Part shown: positions 16,571 to 27,075 of the stretch, one piece after another
Position numbering within the stretch: the first letter of the stretch is position 1
How the letters are laid out: each line of letters opens with the position of its first letter
Assembly (NCBI GenBank): GCA_036399835.1
Contig: DASWMI010000078.1
Coordinates: forward strand, 1 to 33,750
DNA: 33,750 nucleotides
Origin: DASYML01 sp036399835
GTDB lineage: Bacteria > Acidobacteriota > Blastocatellia > Pyrinomonadales > Pyrinomonadaceae
Reading direction: 5' to 3'
The notes under the pieces: model-generated
What the model was told of the DNA's origin: nothing
What the model saw: the letters and a program-made list of their open reading frames with translations, nothing else
Database searches by the model: none
Position numbers and translations under genes: made by a program

Positions 16571-17257
16571 ATGCAGAGCATCTTACGTTCCGGTCTTCTG
16601 GTGATGACTGTTTTTCTCGTTGCGTTGCAGGCCAGCGCGCAGCAGCAGCAGCCCGCGACGCAGACGGCGCAGCCCGCCTTCAACGAATGGACAGACGACT
16701 TCAACGGCAAGGAGCTGGACCAGTCGAAGTGGGAGAAGTTTACTTTTGAGGGCGCGGGCGGCGGCAAGATAGAGGTTAAAGACGGGCAGCTTCGCCAGCG
16801 TGCGATGAATAAATCGCGCAACGGAGTGCGCAGCAAGCCGTCTTTTAGCGGCGACCGTTTTATCGTCGAAGGCACTGTCACAAAGGTCGGGCCGGGATTG
16901 CCTGAGCCTGACTCGACCGCGATGCCCATCGGCTTTGCCGCCCTCACGATTCTCTTCGATAGCTCCGGTCGCAACCGCATCGAGTGGATTCTGACGAGCG
17001 AAGGCACTTTTGAAGCGTGGGCGATAGTTGACGGCAGAGGCGAAAGGCTCGATGGCCGCGACCTCGGCACCAAGATTGCCAACCCGACCATCGGCATCGT
17101 GCGGCGCGGCGACGAATTTCTCTTTATGCTCAACGGGCAGGAAGGGATGCGCCGCGTCATCAAAAACATGCCGCGCACCTTTCGCCTCATGCTCTACGGT
17201 TTCGGCTCGTCGGAAAACAACTGGGACAACATACGCGTCGTGACGCCAAAGCAATAA
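16571..17257 (+). CDS. Secreted concanavalin A-like (DUF1080/GH16-like fold) protein
   Basis: 228 aa with a signal peptide (1-24, ending QASAQ) and a Gln-rich linker. A single beta-sandwich domain then starts DDFNGKELDQSKWEKF, the usual opening of LamG/GH16-like and DUF1080 domains. The end, YGFGSSENNWDNIRVV, is the typical last strand of such a fold. I do not see the GH16 ExDxxE catalytic motif, so binding rather than hydrolysis is more likely. ATG 16571 has AAGGAG 8 bp upstream. It lies just before the GH2 gene and is probably a carbohydrate-binding accessory protein of the locus. Confidence 0.7.
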   Translation: MQSILRSGLLVMTVFLVALQASAQQQQPATQTAQPAFNEWTDDFNGKELDQSKWEKFTFEGAGGGKIEVKDGQLRQRAMNKSRNGVRSKPSFSGDRFIVEGTVTKVGPGLPEPDSTAMPIGFAALTILFDSSGRNRIEWILTSEGTFEAWAIVDGRGERLDGRDLGTKIANPTIGIVRRGDEFLFMLNGQEGMRRVIKNMPRTFRLMLYGFGSSENNWDNIRVVTPKQ

Positions 17258-17309
17258 AGTTAATCCGTGCGGCAAGATTAATCGGAAGATTGAAAAGCCT
17301 GTGCGCTTA

Positions 17310-20300
17310 ATGATGAAAACCATCGCCGGAAAAAGAGCGTGCCTCAGAGCGGAGTTAATCGCGCCGCTCAGAGCATTTCTCAGAGACTCTCTCAAAGCCT
17401 CTCTTAAAGCTTCTCTTAAAGCCTCCACGCGAACCGTTCCGGTCCTGGTTCTGCTGCTCCTCTTGAAGAGTTTGGCGGGCGCTCAGACGACCAGGCTTGA
17501 AGAGGGCTGGCAGTTTCTAGTGGACCAGTCGGGCACGGCGAGGATTGAATCTTTGGCTCAGGCACAGGGTTGGCGGCCAGTGCGCGTCAATTTGTCCTGG
17601 AACGCGCAGTTTGCAGACCTGCGCGACTACATGGGCGTCGGCTGGTATCGCACGCGCTTTGAAGTTCCGCAACTCGGGGATGGGCGGCGAGTGCTCCTGC
17701 GTTTCGGCGCGGTTGATTATTTTTCAGAGGTCTTCGTCAACGGCCAAAGGGTCGGCACGCACGAAGGCGGCTACACTCCTTTCAGCTTTGATGTGACGGA
17801 TGCGGTCAGGCCGGGCGCGAACGATTTAGCGTTGCGCGTCATTGACCCTCCGATGGACGAGAAGGAGAACCAAGAGCGCTTTCCGGAGATGCTCTACAAA
17901 GAGATTCCGCACGGCAAGCAGAACTGGTATGTCCAGACGGGCGGCATCTGGCAACCCGTGACGCTGGAAATTCGCCCGCAAACTTATATCGAGCGCGTGC
18001 ATGTTACTCCAAACATCGACGGCAACTTTGCTATTGAAGTTGAGCTGGCTGGCTTATCCGGCGACAAGCCTCAGCGCCTCTTTCCCTTGAGCGTGTTGAT
18101 GCGCGACCCGCGCGGACGCACGGTCTTCTCCAAAAACAGAATCAGCGGAGAATCGGGCGTGCGAACTATCACGGGCCGCGTCGAGTCGCCGCAGCTCTGG
18201 TCCATCAACAACCCTGCGCTCTACACGCTCGAAGTCAATCTGGACACACTTGAATCAGGAGCGGTTGTCTCTTCGGGCAATCAGGCGCGCATTGCGCCGA
18301 CGCCTGAGCGTCAGACTGTTCGTTTCGGCTTTCGCTCATTCGAGGCGCGCGACGGCAGGCTTTTCCTCAACGGCGAGCCTTTCTACATGATCGCGGCGCT
18401 GGACCAGGACTTTTACCCGGAGACCATCTACACCGCGCCCTCTGAGGAATTCCTGCGCGACCAGATGATCAAGGGCAAGCGGCTGGGCCTCAATCTGCTG
18501 CGCTGTCATATCAAGGTCTGCGAGCCTTCGTATCTGAAAGTGGCCGACGAGGTCGGGATGCTCGTCTGGTACGAGATTCCTTCATGGAATGATTTCAACC
18601 ACTTTTCTCCGAAGGCCGCCGCGCGCGGCGAGAAGATTTTCGCGGAGATGGTCCGGCGCGACTGGAATCATCCGAGCATAGTCATCCAGAGCGTGATTAA
18701 CGAATCGTGGGGCGCTGACTTAAAGCAGGCTGAGCAAAGACGCTGGCTGCGCGCGGCTTACGAGCGCGCCAAAAAGATGACGGCTCCGCTGGGCCGATTG
18801 ATCGTTGACAACTCGGCCTGCTGCGATAATTTTCATCTCAAGACGGACCTTGAAGACAACCACCGCTACAACTCCATCCCCGATGAGCACGTCCCCTTTG
18901 ACCGCTGGGTCGCGGATTTCGCCACGCACCCGAAGTGGAACTTCAGCCCGCACGGCGATGCAGAGCGCACGGGCCGCGAGCCTTTGATCCTTTCGGAGTT
19001 TGGCAACTGGGGATTGCCAAAGCTGCCAAAGAATTTGCCCTGGTGGTTTGAGCGTGATTTCGGCGGTCGCCCTGTGACGCGCCCCGCAGGTCTCTTCGAC
19101 CGCTTCAGGGAATTTCAGTTTGCGCTGCTCTTTAAAGACTACAACGCGCTCGCCGAAGAGACGCAACAGCATCAATTCATCTCGCTCAAACATGAGATTG
19201 AAGAGATCCGGCGTTACGGCTCGATTCAGGGCTACGTCATCACGGAGTTTACGGACATCAACTGGGAGGTGAACGGGCTGCTGGACATGTGGCGCAACCC
19301 GAAAGTTTACGCCGCGGAGCTGGCTCAGATTCAACAGCCCGACGTGATTCTCGCACGGCTGTCGAAGACGAACTACACGAGCGGCGAACGGGTTCAAGTG
19401 GAAACTCTCATCTCGCATTACAGCGAGAGGGATTTGAGCGGCGCGCGTCTGGAGTGGTCCACAACATCCGGCGCGCGAGGGCGGTTCGACCTCAGCCGCA
19501 CAATCCCGCGCGCCAGCGTTTCCATGCTGCAAGCTCTCTCCTTCGTCGCGCCGCAGGTAAAGGACGCGCGCCGCGAGCGTCTCTTGATTAAAGTGCGCGC
19601 GCGCGAAGGCTTATTGATTGCCGAGAACAGCTACGACCTTTTTATCTTCCCCAGACGGAATCCGCCGCAGGGCATGACGCTGGTTTTCTCTACGCCGCAC
19701 ATTGATATTTCGGGAAACAAATCCGCTTCCAAAGATTTAGCGCCCGCGCGTCCCGTTGATGCTCAGGTCAACCAGGGCGAGCGACTGAGGGCCGCGCTGC
19801 AAAGGGCCGGTTACACCGTCATCTCTCCCTACATCAACGTGCCGTTTGATGATAAGAGGCTCATGATCGCTACGGAATATAGCGAAGAGGTGAGACGTTA
19901 TCTGGACCAGGGCGGGCGAGTGGTGATTCTGGCCGATTCAGACAAGGGCTTGCCGTCGGACGCGTCCGTCAAGATTACTCCGCGCGCAGGCTCTGACCTT
20001 GACGGCAACTGGGTGACAAACTTTAACTGGGTAAGGACCAGTAGCGCTCCCTTTAAAGAGGTCGCGTTCGGCCAGATACTCGGTTTTGAATCCGACCATG
20101 TCGTGCCGCGCTTTATCATACAGGGCGTGCGCGGCGCGGATTACGAGGATGTGCTGGCCGGCATCTTCTATGGCTGGCTCAACAACAACGCGGCGCTGGC
20201 CGTGCAGATGCGCGCGGGCCGCGGACGCCTTTTTGCCACGACCTTTCGTTTTGAACAGTATGGGAGCGATCCATACGCGACGCGGCTCCTTGATGCGATT

Positions 20301-20351
20301 ATTCGTTATACGAGCGGCCCGCGCTTTGAACCTAAGCTCAGGCTCTCATAA
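17310..20351 (+). CDS. Glycoside hydrolase family 2 enzyme (beta-galactosidase/galactofuranosidase type)
   Basis: 1013 aa, exported. It has the GH2 order: jelly-roll sugar-binding domain (about 60-225, with WYRTRFEVP and VFVNGQRVGTHEGGYTPF), Ig-like domain, and TIM barrel from about 340. The acid/base Glu465 lies in VIQSVINESWG and the nucleophile Glu563 in ILSEFGNWG. A C-terminal region resembling a glutamine-amidotransferase/trimerisation fold (RYLDQGGRVVILAD) ends the protein. The N terminus is odd: about 40 charged residues, including SLKA three times, precede the hydrophobic core VLVLLLLLKSLAGAQ. Start is one of GTG 17301, ATG 17310 or ATG 17313. GH2 includes galactosidases, glucuronidases and galactofuranosidases; the next gene being galactokinase favours a galactose-type product. 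Confidence 0.9.
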   Translation: MMKTIAGKRACLRAELIAPLRAFLRDSLKASLKASLKASTRTVPVLVLLLLLKSLAGAQTTRLEEGWQFLVDQSGTARIESLAQAQGWRPVRVNLSWNAQFADLRDYMGVGWYRTRFEVPQLGDGRRVLLRFGAVDYFSEVFVNGQRVGTHEGGYTPFSFDVTDAVRPGANDLALRVIDPPMDEKENQERFPEMLYKEIPHGKQNWYVQTGGIWQPVTLEIRPQTYIERVHVTPNIDGNFAIEVELAGLSGDKPQRLFPLSVLMRDPRGRTVFSKNRISGESGVRTITGRVESPQLWSINNPALYTLEVNLDTLESGAVVSSGNQARIAPTPERQTVRFGFRSFEARDGRLFLNGEPFYMIAALDQDFYPETIYTAPSEEFLRDQMIKGKRLGLNLLRCHIKVCEPSYLKVADEVGMLVWYEIPSWNDFNHFSPKAAARGEKIFAEMVRRDWNHPSIVIQSVINESWGADLKQAEQRRWLRAAYERAKKMTAPLGRLIVDNSACCDNFHLKTDLEDNHRYNSIPDEHVPFDRWVADFATHPKWNFSPHGDAERTGREPLILSEFGNWGLPKLPKNLPWWFERDFGGRPVTRPAGLFDRFREFQFALLFKDYNALAEETQQHQFISLKHEIEEIRRYGSIQGYVITEFTDINWEVNGLLDMWRNPKVYAAELAQIQQPDVILARLSKTNYTSGERVQVETLISHYSERDLSGARLEWSTTSGARGRFDLSRTIPRASVSMLQALSFVAPQVKDARRERLLIKVRAREGLLIAENSYDLFIFPRRNPPQGMTLVFSTPHIDISGNKSASKDLAPARPVDAQVNQGERLRAALQRAGYTVISPYINVPFDDKRLMIATEYSEEVRRYLDQGGRVVILADSDKGLPSDASVKITPRAGSDLDGNWVTNFNWVRTSSAPFKEVAFGQILGFESDHVVPRFIIQGVRGADYEDVLAGIFYGWLNNNAALAVQMRAGRGRLFATTFRFEQYGSDPYATRLLDAIIRYTSGPRFEPKLRLS
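17389..17424 (+). repeat. Three tandem 12 bp units inside the GH2 signal-peptide region
   Basis: CTCTCAAAGCCT, CTCTTAAAGCTT and CTCTTAAAGCCT lie head to tail and in frame, giving SLKA three times. This lengthens the basic n-region of the signal peptide and may expand or contract by slippage. Confidence 0.8.
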
Positions 20352-20395
20352 AGACGATAGTTAAAAGTAGTTCCTCGGTCATAAGGAATCGAGTT

Positions 20396-21583
<1,188 letters not shown>

Positions 21584-21652
21584 GAGCCGGAAACTCCCTG
21601 CGGGTGTCTGGACCAATCTCTTTTGTTCCTCTGCTCGAAAGCTTTTGAAGAG

Positions 21653-22759
21653 ATGCGAATCAAAGACGTAGCAGATGAAGCGGGCGTTTCCACAGCGACC
21701 GTTTCGCATGTCATCAACAAGACGCGTTATGTCTCTGAAGAGACACGCGCGAAGGTCGAGCGTGCAATCGAGAAGTTTAACTATTACCCGAACGCACAGG
21801 CGCGCAGCCTCGCCTCCGGGCGCAGCAACATGCTCGGCGTGCTGCTCTCGGATATTTCAAATCCGTTCTTCCCCGAGGTCGTCAAAAGCATAGAGGCGGC
21901 TGCCTTCGAGCGCGGGTATGACCTGCTGCTGCTCAACACCAATTATGATGCCGAGCGGACTTCGGATTACGTCCGCCGCCTGATACAAAGACAGGTGGCC
22001 GGAGTCGCCCTGATGACTTCGGAGCTGGATACGCATCTGATTGAAGAGCTGGCAAGCAAGCACGTCTCCGTCGTCTTCCTGGATCTTGGCTCGGCGGGCG
22101 AGCTGATGAGTAATTTAATCGTCGATTATGAAGTCGGCATTGAAGAGGCCGTCCGCCATCTGGTCGAGCTGGGTCATCGCAGGGTTGCTTATATTGGTGG
22201 ACCAAAACGGCTGCGCTCTGCGGCTAGACGACTACAGGCTTTTTGTGATTCGTTCGCGCGACAGCTTCCACGGGAGCCTACGCCGACGATTTATGAAGGC
22301 GACTTTCAGTTTGAGGGCGGGCGGCGCGCAGCCGCGAGGATGTTATCTGGACCAGAGATTCCGACGGCGGTCGTGGTGGCTAACGACATGATGGCGCTCG
22401 GCGCGTTGCAGGAATGCCGCGCCGTCGGCCTGGAGATTCCGCAGGACATCTCGATTATAGGTTTTGATGATATAGCCTTCGCGGCCCTCTCTGACCCGCC
22501 GCTGACGACCATCTGTTTGCCGCGCGCAGAGTTGGGCCGGAAGGCCGTCGAAGCTCTGATGGCTTCAATCGACCACCCGGAACAGCAGGGCGTTGAATTG
22601 CATATCTCTACTTATCTGGTCCAGCGCGGCTCGACCGCCCGCGTCAAGGCCGGGGAGACGAGCGCCCCCCTTCATCAACAGGCATCACTAGTTGAAACTT
22701 GCGGCGAAAGCGATGATGTATTGCCGCCAGCCGAGAATGAAAATGGGAAAATTAATTAA
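21653..22759 (+). CDS. LacI-family transcriptional repressor
   Basis: 368 aa. The N-terminal helix-turn-helix MRIKDVADEAGVSTATVSHVIN (1-22) and hinge helix (YYPNAQARSLASGRS, about 46-60) are classical LacI/GalR. A periplasmic-binding-protein-like effector domain follows (LLSDISNPFFPEVVKSIE, GHRRVAYIGGP, DISIIGFDDI). It presumably binds a galactose-type sugar and releases an operator; the perfect palindrome at 10748-10761 ahead of the receptor gene is the best candidate. ATG 21653 is preferred over an upstream TTG at 21623 because it begins exactly at the HTH. Its 3' end overlaps the start of the GH43 gene by 23 bp, suggesting translational coupling. Confidence 0.93.
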   Translation: MRIKDVADEAGVSTATVSHVINKTRYVSEETRAKVERAIEKFNYYPNAQARSLASGRSNMLGVLLSDISNPFFPEVVKSIEAAAFERGYDLLLLNTNYDAERTSDYVRRLIQRQVAGVALMTSELDTHLIEELASKHVSVVFLDLGSAGELMSNLIVDYEVGIEEAVRHLVELGHRRVAYIGGPKRLRSAARRLQAFCDSFARQLPREPTPTIYEGDFQFEGGRRAAARMLSGPEIPTAVVVANDMMALGALQECRAVGLEIPQDISIIGFDDIAFAALSDPPLTTICLPRAELGRKAVEALMASIDHPEQQGVELHISTYLVQRGSTARVKAGETSAPLHQQASLVETCGESDDVLPPAENENGKIN

Positions 22760-24347
22760 ACAAGAGGTCCGCTCTCAACTGCTTTCAAACATCACGGTCG
22801 CGCTGCTCGTTATTCTTTGCGCGACGATTGCTCTGGGCCAGAGGCGTGCGAGTTATAGCAACCCTGCGCTGGCGGGCGATTTCCCGGACCCTTCGGTGAT
22901 TCGCGTCGGGCAGGACTACTGGTCCACCGCGACATCTTCGGAATGGGCGCCGGAATTCCCCATCCTGCACTCGCGCGACCTGGTCAACTGGCAAGTGGTC
23001 GGCGCGGTCTTTCAGCGCCGCCCGGTCTGGTCCACAGGCAACTACTGGGCACCGGAAATAGCTGAGTATCGCGGACGCTTCTACGTCTATTACGTGGGCC
23101 ACAAAAGGGACGGGCCTTTGTGCGTGGCCGTGGCGACAGCGCGCCGCCCCGCCGGACCATACACGGACCACGGTCCGCTCGTGTGCCAGGATGCAGGCTC
23201 GATTGACGCCATGCCCGTGACGGACGAAAACGGCGAACGCTTCCTGGTCTGGAAAGAGGATGGCAACAGCCGGAATCTGCCTACGCCCATCTGGGCGCAA
23301 AGACTCTCGGCCAACGGGACGAAACTCGTCGGCGAAAGAAAAGAGCTGATTCGCAACGATGCGTCGTGGGAGGCGCAACTGGTTGAAGGCCCTTTTATAC
23401 AGCGCAGGGGCGGTTGGTTCTACATGTTCTATTCGGGCAATGCCTGCTGCGGCAGGGAATGCAACTACGCGCTCGGCGTGGCGCGCTCGCGTAAGCTGCT
23501 TGGCCCCTGGGAGAAGAATCCGGCCAACCCTATCCTGAAAGGCAACGAGACCTGGAAGTGTCCAGGGCACGGCAGCATCGTGCAGGACCAGAGAGGCAGA
23601 GACTTCCTGCTCTATCACGCTTATAACGCGAGGGATTTCGTCTATGTCGGGCGCGAGGGGCTGCTTGATGAAGTGAGCTGGAAGGCGGACGGGTGGCCCA
23701 CGATTAATGACGGCAAAGGTCCAAGCGTGCGAGCGCCGGCGCCATTCGGAATCGGTGGCGGTCGCGCGACGTTTGCCTTCAAGGATGAGTTTACGAGCGC
23801 GCGTTTGATGCCCGGCTGGCAGTGGCCGCAGCATAACGAGCCTCTCTTTCGCGTCGAAGCGAGCAGCGGAGGCCGTCTGATTCTTTCGCCGCGAGGCGAG
23901 CAGGCCGCTGGTCCAATCGGGGCTGTCATGGCTCGCTCCACGACGACCGGTAACTACGTTGCGCAAACCCTTGTTGACCTGCGCGGGCAGAAGGCGGGCG
24001 CGCTCGTAGGACTCTCGGCCTACGGCGACCATGAGAATGCGCTGGGCCTCAGCGCGGGAGACGGGAAAGCTGTTCTCTGGCGGCGCGAGAAGAATCAGCA
24101 TGAGGCTCTTGCCACTATCAATCTGCCGCCCGCGCCAACCCTGCATCTGCGTATGAAGGCGAGGGACGGCCACATGTTTCGCTTCGCCGTCAGTCGCAAC
24201 GGGCGCGACTGGCAGGATGTCGGCGCGGAGTTGGACGGCAGCTATCTGCCGCCCTGGGACAGGGGCGTGCGCGTTGCGCTCACTGCGGGAGGCGTGCGTG
24301 ATGCTGCCGCGCGTTTTGAATGGCTGAGCATTACGCCTGTGCGCTGA
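22737..24347 (+). CDS. Glycoside hydrolase family 43 enzyme with C-terminal beta-sandwich
   Basis: 536 aa, secreted (hydrophobic segment about 18-34, cleavage near ALGQ). Residues about 40-330 are the five-bladed GH43 propeller with all three acidic residues: Asp51 in FPDPSVI (base), Asp157 in GSIDAMPV (pKa modulator) and Glu217 in LVEGPFI (acid). The region from about 345 to the end (FKDEFTSARLMPGWQWPQ...) is a concanavalin-like domain common at the C terminus of GH43 beta-xylosidases/arabinofuranosidases. The substrate could be arabinan, galactan or galactofuranoside; the neighbours favour galactose chemistry. It starts inside the end of the lacI gene (ATG 22737 or 22743). Confidence 0.92.
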   Translation: MKMGKLIKQEVRSQLLSNITVALLVILCATIALGQRRASYSNPALAGDFPDPSVIRVGQDYWSTATSSEWAPEFPILHSRDLVNWQVVGAVFQRRPVWSTGNYWAPEIAEYRGRFYVYYVGHKRDGPLCVAVATARRPAGPYTDHGPLVCQDAGSIDAMPVTDENGERFLVWKEDGNSRNLPTPIWAQRLSANGTKLVGERKELIRNDASWEAQLVEGPFIQRRGGWFYMFYSGNACCGRECNYALGVARSRKLLGPWEKNPANPILKGNETWKCPGHGSIVQDQRGRDFLLYHAYNARDFVYVGREGLLDEVSWKADGWPTINDGKGPSVRAPAPFGIGGGRATFAFKDEFTSARLMPGWQWPQHNEPLFRVEASSGGRLILSPRGEQAAGPIGAVMARSTTTGNYVAQTLVDLRGQKAGALVGLSAYGDHENALGLSAGDGKAVLWRREKNQHEALATINLPPAPTLHLRMKARDGHMFRFAVSRNGRDWQDVGAELDGSYLPPWDRGVRVALTAGGVRDAAARFEWLSITPVR

Positions 24348-24415
24348 GCGTAAATTTTATCTCTCTGGGCGCAAAGCTTATCTTTGGAATCTTAAATTCT
24401 TCGGGGAGAAGAGAC

Positions 24416-25408
24416 ATGAAATCTTTTATCAGGAATGGCAAGCGGGCCGGGATTATTCTCTTGTCTGTGCTATGCATGATGAGTTTACTGTTGGCGGGTT
24501 GCAAGAAAGGCTCCGGCGGCAAGGGCAAGAACGGCAAGCTCACGGTCGGCTTTGCGCAGATGGAGAACGACGGCCCCTGGCGTATTGCAGAGACCAACAG
24601 CATCAAGGATGAGGCTGCCAAACGCGCGGATAAATACGATCTGGTTGTCACGGATGCGCAGGGGCAGACGGCCAAGCAGGTCTCCGATGTGGAAGATTTA
24701 ATCGCGCGTCGCGTGGACGCCATCTTTCTCGCGCCGCGCGAAGAGAAGGGCTTTAGCCAGGCTCTTCAGGCCGCGCGTGAAGCCGGCATCCCCGTTATCC
24801 TCGTTGACCGCGAGACGGAGGGCACGCCCGGGACGGATTTCGTCACGGTGCTCAAGTCCGATTTCGTCGAAGAGGGAAGACGTGCCGCAGAGTGGCTGGC
24901 GAAACAGACCAACGGCAAGGCCAGCATAGTGGAGTTGACGGGCACGCCAGGCTCTTCGGTCGCGCGCGACCGCTCGCAGGGTTTTAGGGATGAGATTGCC
25001 AAGCATCCCGAAATGAAGATTATAGATTCGCAGACCGGCAACTTTACGCGCGCCGAAGGCCAGAAGGTGATGCAGAATATCATCCAATCGAAAGGCAACG
25101 AGATTACGGCTGTCTACGCGCACAGCGATGAGATGGCAATCGGCGCGATACAGGCGCTCAAGGCCGCCGGAAAACAGCCCGGCAAGGAGATCATAATTGT
25201 CTCGGTTGACGGCGAAAAGGCCGCGCTCGAAGCCATCATGCGCGGCGAGATGAACGCGACGGTCGAATGCAACCCGCGTTTTGGTCCAATCGCCTTCGAC
25301 TCTCTCGAAAAACATTTAAAAGGCGAAAAGCTGCCGCCAAAGATTATCAACCAGGATAGATTCTTTGACGCCGCCAACTCCGCCAAGTTCGTCAACGAAG
25401 CATTCTAA
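24416..25408 (+). CDS. ytfQ: Galactofuranose-type sugar ABC transporter substrate-binding lipoprotein
   Basis: 330 aa periplasmic lipoprotein with lipobox LLLAGC (Cys29 lipidated). The mature part is a type I sugar-binding protein with strikingly YtfQ-like blocks: GPWRIAETNSIKDEAAKR, VDAIFLAP, SQTGNFTRAEGQKVM and VYAHSDEMAIGAIQALKAAG. E. coli YtfQ binds galactofuranose. The downstream ATPase and two permeases match YtfR, YtfT and YjfF in the same order, which supports the name. ATG 24416 is preceded by GGGGAGAAG. Galactofuranose specificity is an inference from homology and from the co-located galK, GH2 and GH43 genes. Confidence 0.9.
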   Translation: MKSFIRNGKRAGIILLSVLCMMSLLLAGCKKGSGGKGKNGKLTVGFAQMENDGPWRIAETNSIKDEAAKRADKYDLVVTDAQGQTAKQVSDVEDLIARRVDAIFLAPREEKGFSQALQAAREAGIPVILVDRETEGTPGTDFVTVLKSDFVEEGRRAAEWLAKQTNGKASIVELTGTPGSSVARDRSQGFRDEIAKHPEMKIIDSQTGNFTRAEGQKVMQNIIQSKGNEITAVYAHSDEMAIGAIQALKAAGKQPGKEIIIVSVDGEKAALEAIMRGEMNATVECNPRFGPIAFDSLEKHLKGEKLPPKIINQDRFFDAANSAKFVNEAF

Positions 25409-25411
25409 AAA

Positions 25412-25505
25412 CAGTCTGGAGTCCGGAGTCTAGGAGTCATGAGTCAAAAGCCCAAAGCTTTTGTTTTCAGACTCCAGACTCTCGGACTCTCGGACTCTCA
25501 GACTT
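25412..25505. repeat. Intergenic palindrome built of GAGTCCGA repeats (copy B)
   Basis: The left arm has GTCTGGAGTCCGGAGTCTAGGAGTC in order, and the right arm has GACTCCAGACTCTCGGACTC with a further CGGACTCTC, an imperfect reverse complement around a CAAAGCTTTTG centre. It fills the gap between the ytfQ-like and ytfR-like genes and ends within 10 bp of the start codon, so it could modulate the strong drop in expression usually seen between binding protein and ATPase. Confidence 0.75.
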
Positions 25506-25512
25506 TTAACTT

Positions 25513-27072
25513 ATGAGTGAAGCAAATCCTGTCCTCCGTATGGAGGGAATCACGAAAGTCTTTAACGGCATTCCGGCTTTGTCGAATGTTGACCTGGCGC
25601 TCAAGCGCGGAGAGGTTCACGCGCTGGTGGGGGAGAACGGCGCGGGCAAGTCTACGCTCATCAAGATTATGACGGGCGCGTACAGGCGCGACGGCGGGCA
25701 GATGTGGCTCGAAGCAGAGCCCGTGGAGTTTCGCACGCCGGAAGAGGCGCAGGCCGCAGGGGTGGTCGCCGTTTACCAGGAGGTCAACCTGCTGGCTTTC
25801 CGCACCGTGGCCGAGAATATTTTTCTGGGCCGCGAGCCTCGCAAGTTTGGACTCATTGACTGGAAACGTATGAACGCGGATGCGGGCGCGCTGCTCAACA
25901 AGCTCGGTCTTGAGATTGACCCGCGCGCCGTCCTGGGCCAGCTCAATATTGCTCTCAGGCAGATGGTGGCGATTGCGCGCGGCGTCTCGTTCGGCGCGAA
26001 GGTGGTCGTGTTGGACGAGCCGACCAGCTCTCTGACCGAGCACGAGGTAGGGATTCTTTACGATGTCATTCGCCGTCTCAAGGCCGAAGGAACGGCGGTC
26101 GTTTATATCAGCCATCGCTTCGACGAGCTGTATGCCGTCTGCGACCGCGTTACTATCCTGCGTGATGGCAAGCTCGTCGGCACGCGCGCTCTTGAGGGTC
26201 TGGAAAAGCTGGACCTGGTTTGCATGATGCTCGGCAAACAGCGCGAAGAGTTGCGGCAGGGAACGACCGCCTTCAGGCAGCACGAAGCGAAGAGCGACGA
26301 ACCGCCGCTCCTGCGCGCATCAGACCTGACGCGCGGGCGCAAGCTCAATCATGTGACGGTCGAAGTCGGGCGCGGCGAGATTGTCGGGATGGCTGGACTG
26401 CTCGGCTCCGGGCGCACAGAGACGGCGCGCGCCATCTTCGGCGCAGACCCTCTTGAGAAGGGCACTACTTATCTCGAAGGCAAGCCTCTCAAGATTAGCA
26501 GCATCGGCAACGCGATTGACGCGGGGCTGGCTTTCCTGACCGAAGACCGCAAGGCCGAAGGGATTATCCCGGAGCTTTCCGTGAGGGAAAATCTGACGCT
26601 CGCGGCCTTGCCGACGCTCTCGACGCTCGGCGTCGTCTCAAGCGCCAAGCAGCAGGAAGTAGTCGAGCGCTTTATGAAGCGGCTCGGCATCAAGGCCGCG
26701 AGCGCGGACCAGAAAATCAGCGAGCTATCAGGCGGCAATCAACAAAAGGTCCTGCTCGCGCGCTGGCTCTGCCGCAATCCGAAGTTTCTCATTCTGGACG
26801 AGCCGACGCGCGGGATAGACATCGGCGCGAAGGGAGAGATTCAGGCGCTGATTAACGAGCTGGCCGAATCCGGCCTCGGAGTCCTGATGATCTCTTCGGA
26901 GCTGGAAGAGCTGGTCGAGGGTAGCTCTCGCGTCATCGTCATGCGCGACGGGCAGAGCGTCGGAGAGCTTCGCGGGTCAGACATCTCGCAGCAGAAGATT
27001 ATCCACACGATGGCCGAGGGAAGCGCACAGGCCGCAGCGGTAGAGCCTGCCGCGCCAGGCGAAGGAGCATGA
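25513..27072 (+). CDS. ytfR: Sugar ABC transporter ATPase, two nucleotide-binding domains
   Basis: 519 aa cytoplasmic energising subunit with two ABC domains. NBD1: Walker A GENGAGKST (40-48, Lys46), Q-loop VYQEVNLLAF and Walker B VVVLDEPTSSL (Asp168, Glu169), with a degenerate signature IALRQMVAIAR. NBD2: degenerate Walker A LLGSGRTETA, intact signature LSGGNQQK (405-412) and LILDEPTRGID (Asp429, Glu430). This pairing is normal for the monosaccharide CUT2 class. YQEVNLLAFRTVAENIF and FLGREPRKFGL are very close to E. coli YtfR. The stop codon is 3 bp before the next gene. Confidence 0.95.
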   Translation: MSEANPVLRMEGITKVFNGIPALSNVDLALKRGEVHALVGENGAGKSTLIKIMTGAYRRDGGQMWLEAEPVEFRTPEEAQAAGVVAVYQEVNLLAFRTVAENIFLGREPRKFGLIDWKRMNADAGALLNKLGLEIDPRAVLGQLNIALRQMVAIARGVSFGAKVVVLDEPTSSLTEHEVGILYDVIRRLKAEGTAVVYISHRFDELYAVCDRVTILRDGKLVGTRALEGLEKLDLVCMMLGKQREELRQGTTAFRQHEAKSDEPPLLRASDLTRGRKLNHVTVEVGRGEIVGMAGLLGSGRTETARAIFGADPLEKGTTYLEGKPLKISSIGNAIDAGLAFLTEDRKAEGIIPELSVRENLTLAALPTLSTLGVVSSAKQQEVVERFMKRLGIKAASADQKISELSGGNQQKVLLARWLCRNPKFLILDEPTRGIDIGAKGEIQALINELAESGLGVLMISSELEELVEGSSRVIVMRDGQSVGELRGSDISQQKIIHTMAEGSAQAAAVEPAAPGEGA

Positions 27073-27075
27073 GAG

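Noticed and set aside
16571..17257. Active GH16 glucanase
   Set aside because: The fold opening fits, but the ExDxxE catalytic motif is not present, so only a concanavalin-like domain is called.
22785..24173. 462-codon open frame on the minus strand opposite the GH43 gene
   Set aside because: It lies wholly inside a well-supported enzyme gene. The product is Arg/His/Ala-rich with no recognisable motif, as expected for the antisense shadow of a GC-rich gene.
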